This document shows, piece after piece, positions 60,420 through 64,000 of a stretch of 64,000 nucleotides of DNA. Location: assembly GCF_016859125.1 (NCBI RefSeq), contig NZ_CP069338.1:2108001-2172000 (forward strand), written 5' to 3'. A model generated the notes under the pieces. That model was not told where the DNA came from. It ran no database searches and saw only the letters and a program-made list of their open reading frames with translations. This stretch comes from Archangium violaceum. Its GTDB lineage: Bacteria; Myxococcota; Myxococcia; Myxococcales; Myxococcaceae. The position numbers were made by a program, and so were the translations under genes. Every line of letters begins with the position of its first letter. Position 1 is the stretch's first letter.

Positions 60420-62126
60420 CTAGAAGCGCTTGAAGTCGTGGTCCGAGCTGGACGACGCGCGCTCGGGGACCGCCGGGAATGACGACGTCGGCAGCTGCGT
60501 CGGCATCGCCTGTGCCACCGCCTTCAGCCCCTGCGCGGGTGGGGGCATCGGGAGGTGCGCCGGCGCGGGCCTCAACGAGCGCGCCGGCTGCGCCATCCCC
60601 TGCACCGCCCGCCCCACCTCCGCCACCCGGAAGAACGTCATCATCTGCTGCAGCGACTCGGCCTGCGCCGCCAGCTCCTCCGCCGTCGACGACAGCTCCT
60701 CCGCCGCCGACGCGTTTCGCTGCGTCACCTGGTCCACCTGCACCATCGCCCGGTTCATCTGCACCACTCCACTCGCCTGCTCCCTCGACACCGCCGCCAC
60801 CTGCTGCACCAGCTCCGCCGTCTTGCGAATCGACGGCACCAGCTCCTTGAGCAACATCCCCGAGCGCTCCGCCACCTTCACGCTGCTCCCCGCCAGGCTC
60901 CCTATCTCCTTGGCCGCCTTCTGACTCCTCTCCGCCAGCTTCCTCACCTCCGAGGCCACCACCGCGAATCCCCTCCCGTGCTCCCCCGCCCTCGCCGCCT
61001 CCACCGCCGCGTTCAACGCCAGCAGGTTCGTCTGGTAGGCAATCTCCTCCACGATGGAGATCCGCTCCGCTATCGCCGCCATCGCCTCCACCGTCTCGTT
61101 CACCGCCAGCCCACTCTCCTCCGCGTCCGCCGCCCCCCTCATCGCCATCGCCTCCAGCTGCTTGCTCGTCTCCGCGTTCTGGCTGATGGACGCGCTCAGC
61201 TGCTCCAGGCTCGTCGTCGTCTCCTCCACCGACGCCGCCTGCGTGCTGGTCCCCTGTGACAGCGCCTGCGCCGCCGCCGCCACCTGCCCCGATGCTCCCG
61301 ACAACGAGCCCACCGCTCCCCTCACCTCTCCCAGCACGCTTCCGAAGCGCTGCACCATCTCCCTCATCCCATCCATGATCCGCGCCGCCTCGTCGCGCCC
61401 CCTCACCTCGATGTGGGTGGTGAGGTCTCCCGAGGCCAGCTTGCCGGTGAGCCCCACCGCCTCATGCAGGGGCCGGACGATGCTGCGCGACAACAGCCAC
61501 GCCAGCAGCACCGCCACCAATGGCCCCACCAGTCCTCCCGTCACCAGTATCCGCGCAACGGAGTGCGCCTGATCGTCGGTCTCCTCGATGAGACGACGGC
61601 GCTGCTCCAGCACGTCCTGCCGGAGGAGCGCCGACACGCCGGACATGCTCTCCAGGCTCTTTCCTCCCTTGTCCTCCTTCACGTACTCGACGAGCTGCTC
61701 CAGGGGGACACGGCCCGCGTCCACATCCCGGCGCAGCGCCACCTGGCGCTCGTAGTGGGAGAGGAACTTCTGCTGGTACTGGTCCACGAGCTGTTGCAGC
61801 AACTCCTGCTCACGCGGGAAGTTGGCCGTCAGCACCTTCAGCCGGGCAAGGGCCTCGAGAAACGTGGCCTGACGCTGGGACACCGGCTCGAGGACGTCCT
61901 CGTTGCCCGTGAAGGCGTACTCCAGCGCCCGGTGCTCCATGTCCATCACGTTGATGTGGATGGCCTGCAGCTCCAACCGCACATCATGCGAGCGGTAGTA
62001 CCCATTATTGCTCACCAACCTATCGAAGAAGGCGTAGGACCCCCAGATGACGGCGGCGAGCAACACGACGAGGAATCCAAATCCGAGCTGCAGCTTCCGG
62101 GAGATGGTGAAGTTCTTGAGCAGCAT
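60420..62126 (-). CDS. Methyl-accepting chemotaxis protein with CHASE3-like sensor (first receptor)
   Basis: 568 residues, the same layout as the downstream paralogue: membrane segment (about 11-33), CHASE3-like sensor (about 35-190, [22 protein letters not shown]), second membrane segment, HAMP, signalling domain with [26 protein letters not shown], Pro/Ala-rich tail (about 510-555) and DHDFKRF end. The sensor half differs clearly from the paralogue while the signalling half is identical. 9 bp separate its stop from the next MCP start. Confidence 0.92.
   Translation of the reverse strand: MLLKNFTISRKLQLGFGFLVVLLAAVIWGSYAFFDRLVSNNGYYRSHDVRLELQAIHINVMDMEHRALEYAFTGNEDVLEPVSQRQATFLEALARLKVLTANFPREQELLQQLVDQYQQKFLSHYERQVALRRDVDAGRVPLEQLVEYVKEDKGGKSLESMSGVSALLRQDVLEQRRRLIEETDDQAHSVARILVTGGLVGPLVAVLLAWLLSRSIVRPLHEAVGLTGKLASGDLTTHIEVRGRDEAARIMDGMREMVQRFGSVLGEVRGAVGSLSGASGQVAAAAQALSQGTSTQAASVEETTTSLEQLSASISQNAETSKQLEAMAMRGAADAEESGLAVNETVEAMAAIAERISIVEEIAYQTNLLALNAAVEAARAGEHGRGFAVVASEVRKLAERSQKAAKEIGSLAGSSVKVAERSGMLLKELVPSIRKTAELVQQVAAVSREQASGVVQMNRAMVQVDQVTQRNASAAEELSSTAEELAAQAESLQQMMTFFRVAEVGRAVQGMAQPARSLRPAPAHLPMPPPAQGLKAVAQAMPTQLPTSSFPAVPERASSSSDHDFKRF
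60629..61413 (-). repeat. 785-bp exact duplicate of 58913-59697 (MCP signalling domain)
   Basis: Partner of the repeat at 58913-59697. Beyond 61413 the match decays toward the second membrane segment and is lost in the sensor domains. This pattern fits recent gene conversion between older tandem paralogues. Confidence 0.93.
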
Positions 62127-62168
62127 GGGTGTCCTTCGAGAGGTTTGAGGATCCAGACCATCAGGGCT

Positions 62169-63779
62169 TCAGCCCATGACGGCCCGCTGGCGGATGGCCG
62201 TGCGCAGCAGGGTGGGCACGTCCAGGACGAGCCCCACGCGACCGCTGCCGAGGATGGTGGAGCCGGACACGCCGGGCAGGTGGCGGAAGAGCCGGCCCAG
62301 CGGCTTGAGGACGCACTGGCCCTCGCCATACAGCGCGTCCACCACCAGGCCCGCCCGGCTCCCACCGTGGCCCAGCACGACGACACTCTCCCGGGCCGGC
62401 ATGGGGCCCTGCACCCCCAGCACCTCGCGCAGCCGCAGGTAGGGCAGCGAACGGCCTCGCAGGCTCAACACGCCCGCACCGGACTGCCCGTTGCGCTCCG
62501 CGGGCAGCTCCAGGCACTCGCGCACCGCCGCCAGCGGCAACACGTACGTCTCCTCGCCCACGCCCACCGAGAAGCCCTGGATGGTGGCCAGCGTCAGCGG
62601 CACCCGCAACGTCACCGTGGTGCCCTTCCCCTCCTCGCTGCGCAACGTCACCAGGCCCCGCAGCGCCTCCACGCTCCGGCGCACCACGTCCATGCCCACC
62701 CCGCGCCCGGAGACCTCCGTCACCGCCTCCGCCGTGGACAGCCCCGGCACGAAGACGAGATCCTCCAACTCCTCCACCGTCATCCGCTCGGGCTCCATCC
62801 CCAGCGCGAGCGCCTTCTCCCGCAGCCGCGCGTAGCGCAGACCCCGGCCATCGTCGGACAGCTCCACCACCAGCGAGCCCGGCTCGTGGAAGGCCCTCAG
62901 CACCAGCGTGCCGCACGCCTCCTTCCCCGCCGCACGCCGCTCCTCCGGCGTCTCCAGCCCGTGGTCCACCGCGTTGCGCACCAGGTGCAGCAGGGGCTCG
63001 CGCAGGCCCTCCACCAGCGCCGTGTCCACCTCCACGTCCTCACCCTCCAACACCAGCCTCGCCCACTTGCGCTCCACCCGCGTCAGGTCGCGCACCGTGC
63101 GCAGGTGCTGCCGGAAGAGCGGACCCACCGGCACCATCCGCACCCGCATCACCTCTTCCTGCAGCTCCTCGTGGAGGCGGTCCGCCTCGCGGTGCACCTC
63201 CAGGGCCTCCTCGGCCGTGCCCGTGCTCAGCACCTGCGAGAGCCGCGTGCGCGCGATGGCCAGCTCTCCCGTCAGGATGGCGATGCGGTCCAGCTTCTCC
63301 ACGTCCACGCGCAGCGTGCGCCCGCGCCGCCCTCCCACCTCCACCGCCGACTCCTCCGCCGGCACGGCGTACACCACCCGCGGAGACTCCCGCTGGCGCA
63401 ACGACTCGCAGCAGGCCCGCAGCCGCTCCACCAGCCCCTCGTCCTCCTGTGCCGGCCGCTCCTGTCCCGCCAGCACCGCCTGCAACAACTCCCGCAGCCG
63501 GTCCACCGTCGCCAGCAGCAGCGTCACGTGCTCGTCGGACACCGGCAGACGCCGCTCCAGCAGCGTCTCCAGCACGTCCTCCAGCACGTGCGCCACGTCC
63601 GTCATTCCGGAGAGGCCCAGCGCGCCCGCCGCCCCCTTCACCGTGTGCGCGCCCCGGAAGATGGACCGCAGCCGCTCCTCGTCCGGGTGCTCCTCCAGCG
63701 AGACGAGGGTCTCCTCCATCTCGGTGAGGAGCTCCCCCGACTCCTCCGCGAAGGTGGCGAGCAGCCGCTCGCGATCCAT
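62169..63779 (-). CDS. cheA: CheA-type histidine kinase
   Basis: 536 residues from ATG 63779 (GGGGAG about 10 bp upstream). Hpt with phospho-acceptor His45 in GAHTVKGAAGALG; a short linker; dimerisation domain (LDRIAILTGELAIARTRL); ATPase domain (HLVRNAVDHGLE N box, [23 protein letters not shown]); and a CheW-like domain (about 400-530, FSVGVGEETYVLPLAAVREC). No receiver domain, unlike the other CheA. The phosphorylated partner is not visible in the window; the partial gene upstream or genes beyond the edge may encode it. Confidence 0.93.
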   Translation of the reverse strand: MDRERLLATFAEESGELLTEMEETLVSLEEHPDEERLRSIFRGAHTVKGAAGALGLSGMTDVAHVLEDVLETLLERRLPVSDEHVTLLLATVDRLRELLQAVLAGQERPAQEDEGLVERLRACCESLRQRESPRVVYAVPAEESAVEVGGRRGRTLRVDVEKLDRIAILTGELAIARTRLSQVLSTGTAEEALEVHREADRLHEELQEEVMRVRMVPVGPLFRQHLRTVRDLTRVERKWARLVLEGEDVEVDTALVEGLREPLLHLVRNAVDHGLETPEERRAAGKEACGTLVLRAFHEPGSLVVELSDDGRGLRYARLREKALALGMEPERMTVEELEDLVFVPGLSTAEAVTEVSGRGVGMDVVRRSVEALRGLVTLRSEEGKGTTVTLRVPLTLATIQGFSVGVGEETYVLPLAAVRECLELPAERNGQSGAGVLSLRGRSLPYLRLREVLGVQGPMPARESVVVLGHGGSRAGLVVDALYGEGQCVLKPLGRLFRHLPGVSGSTILGSGRVGLVLDVPTLLRTAIRQRAVMG

Positions 63780-63817
63780 TTCCAAGGTTCTCCCCCTCTC
63801 GGGAAATCGCCGCCCGC

Positions 63818-64000
63818 TCAGGATGGCGTGCCGGCGGCGATGCCGCGCGCGCAGTACAAGGCCCTCGCCCCTTCCGTCGCGAGCAGCTCCAGCAGCTCGC
63901 GGTCCTCGGGCTCGAGGCGGGGTTTGTGGGGCAGCAGCCCGAACAGCACCATCATTCCCAGGACGTGGTCGCCCAGCTTCAGCGGCACGCACGCGCGCGG
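63818..64000 (-). CDS. GAF-domain protein, C-terminal end
   Basis: Only the last 60 codons are in the window; the gene continues beyond base 64000. The end reads VPLKLGDHVLGMMVLFGLLP, then LEPEDRELLELLATEGARALYCARGIAAG, the closing strands and helix of a GAF domain. It lies 38 bp upstream of cheA on the same strand and so probably belongs to the same operon, perhaps as a GAF-containing response regulator or sensor. Confidence 0.65.
   Translation of the reverse strand, partial: PRACVPLKLGDHVLGMMVLFGLLPHKPRLEPEDRELLELLATEGARALYCARGIAAGTPS

Noticed and set aside
60479-60850. Pro/Ala/Ser-rich open frame on the plus strand within the MCP region
   Set aside because: It is a shadow of the duplicated MCP signalling domain; the same shadow frames recur at the partner repeat, as expected for identical DNA.
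1-64000. CRISPR arrays, insertion sequences, prophage genes, tRNA and rRNA genes
   Set aside because: I looked for short regularly spaced repeats, transposase motifs, integrase/capsid genes and tRNA cloverleaf ends and saw none. The regular repeats present are all within coding regions (RCC1, the 600-bp repeat, the MCP duplicate).

Overview
The window is high-GC DNA that reads like a delta-proteobacterial myxobacterium of the Cystobacterineae type (Archangium, Cystobacter, Melittangium or a relative). The grounds are a MYXO-CTERM tripartite tail on a secreted protease, two separate chemosensory operons within 20 kb, a Tox-REase-5/Imm52 pair, many lipoproteins, and Asp/Gly-rich tails of the 'DAGxDGG' kind. 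The assignment is inferred from gene content; there is no rRNA or tRNA gene here to confirm it.

Layout. 1-5.3 kb: the end of a von Willebrand A protein, phosphoglycerate mutase, a polymorphic-toxin/immunity pair, and an AT-richer stretch with a coiled-coil lipoprotein and a small membrane protein that looks acquired. 5.3-15.6 kb: housekeeping and catabolic genes. These are two divergent LysR/enzyme pairs (aldo/keto reductase; haloalkane-dehalogenase-like hydrolase), a chimeric pseudogene scar at 7.7 kb, a GapN-type aldehyde dehydrogenase, an OPT transporter, a zinc metallopeptidase and a Nudix hydrolase. 16-28 kb: a block of exported proteins on one strand. It holds two secreted proteins of unknown family, a small lipoprotein, a tetraheme cytochrome c, a 14-repeat RCC1-type lipoprotein, two VWA+dockerin proteins, an M36 protease with PA and PKD-like domains and MYXO-CTERM, and a third, degenerate and shortened VWA paralogue. 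28-41.4 kb: an ABC exporter, a second aldo/keto reductase, an outer-membrane-like protein, a 1157-residue protein built of helical repeats (with an exact-period 600-bp duplication), a RIO kinase with a disordered Arg/Gly tail, a CrtI-family desaturase and two lipoproteins.

41.4-53.5 kb: a signalling island. A large RsbRD/GAF/PAS histidine kinase is divergent from a tightly coupled operon CheW - CheR-TPR - CheW - MCP - CheA-REC - CheB, followed by a PAS-GAF histidine kinase. The six Che genes overlap one another by exactly 4 bp at every junction. The gene set resembles the Wsp (alternative cellular function) pathway but no GGDEF output is visible. 53.3-57.3 kb: a small protein whose end runs through a GC-rich palindrome, a beta-barrel-like protein coupled to a GH1 glycosidase lipoprotein, and two tandem PilZ proteins. 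57.3-64 kb: a second chemosensory operon on the minus strand (GAF protein, cut by the window end - CheA - MCP - MCP - CheW - CheR). Its two MCPs have different CHASE3-like sensor halves but share 785 bp of identical signalling-domain DNA.

How the parts may work together (inference): the first Che operon probably adapts and phosphorylates through the CheA receiver, and the two kinases beside it are candidate partners. The two PilZ proteins, convergent with the second Che operon, are candidate cyclic-di-GMP readouts. The 16-28 kb block looks like a surface or secreted adhesion/proteolysis module. No CRISPR array, insertion sequence, prophage, rRNA or tRNA gene was seen.
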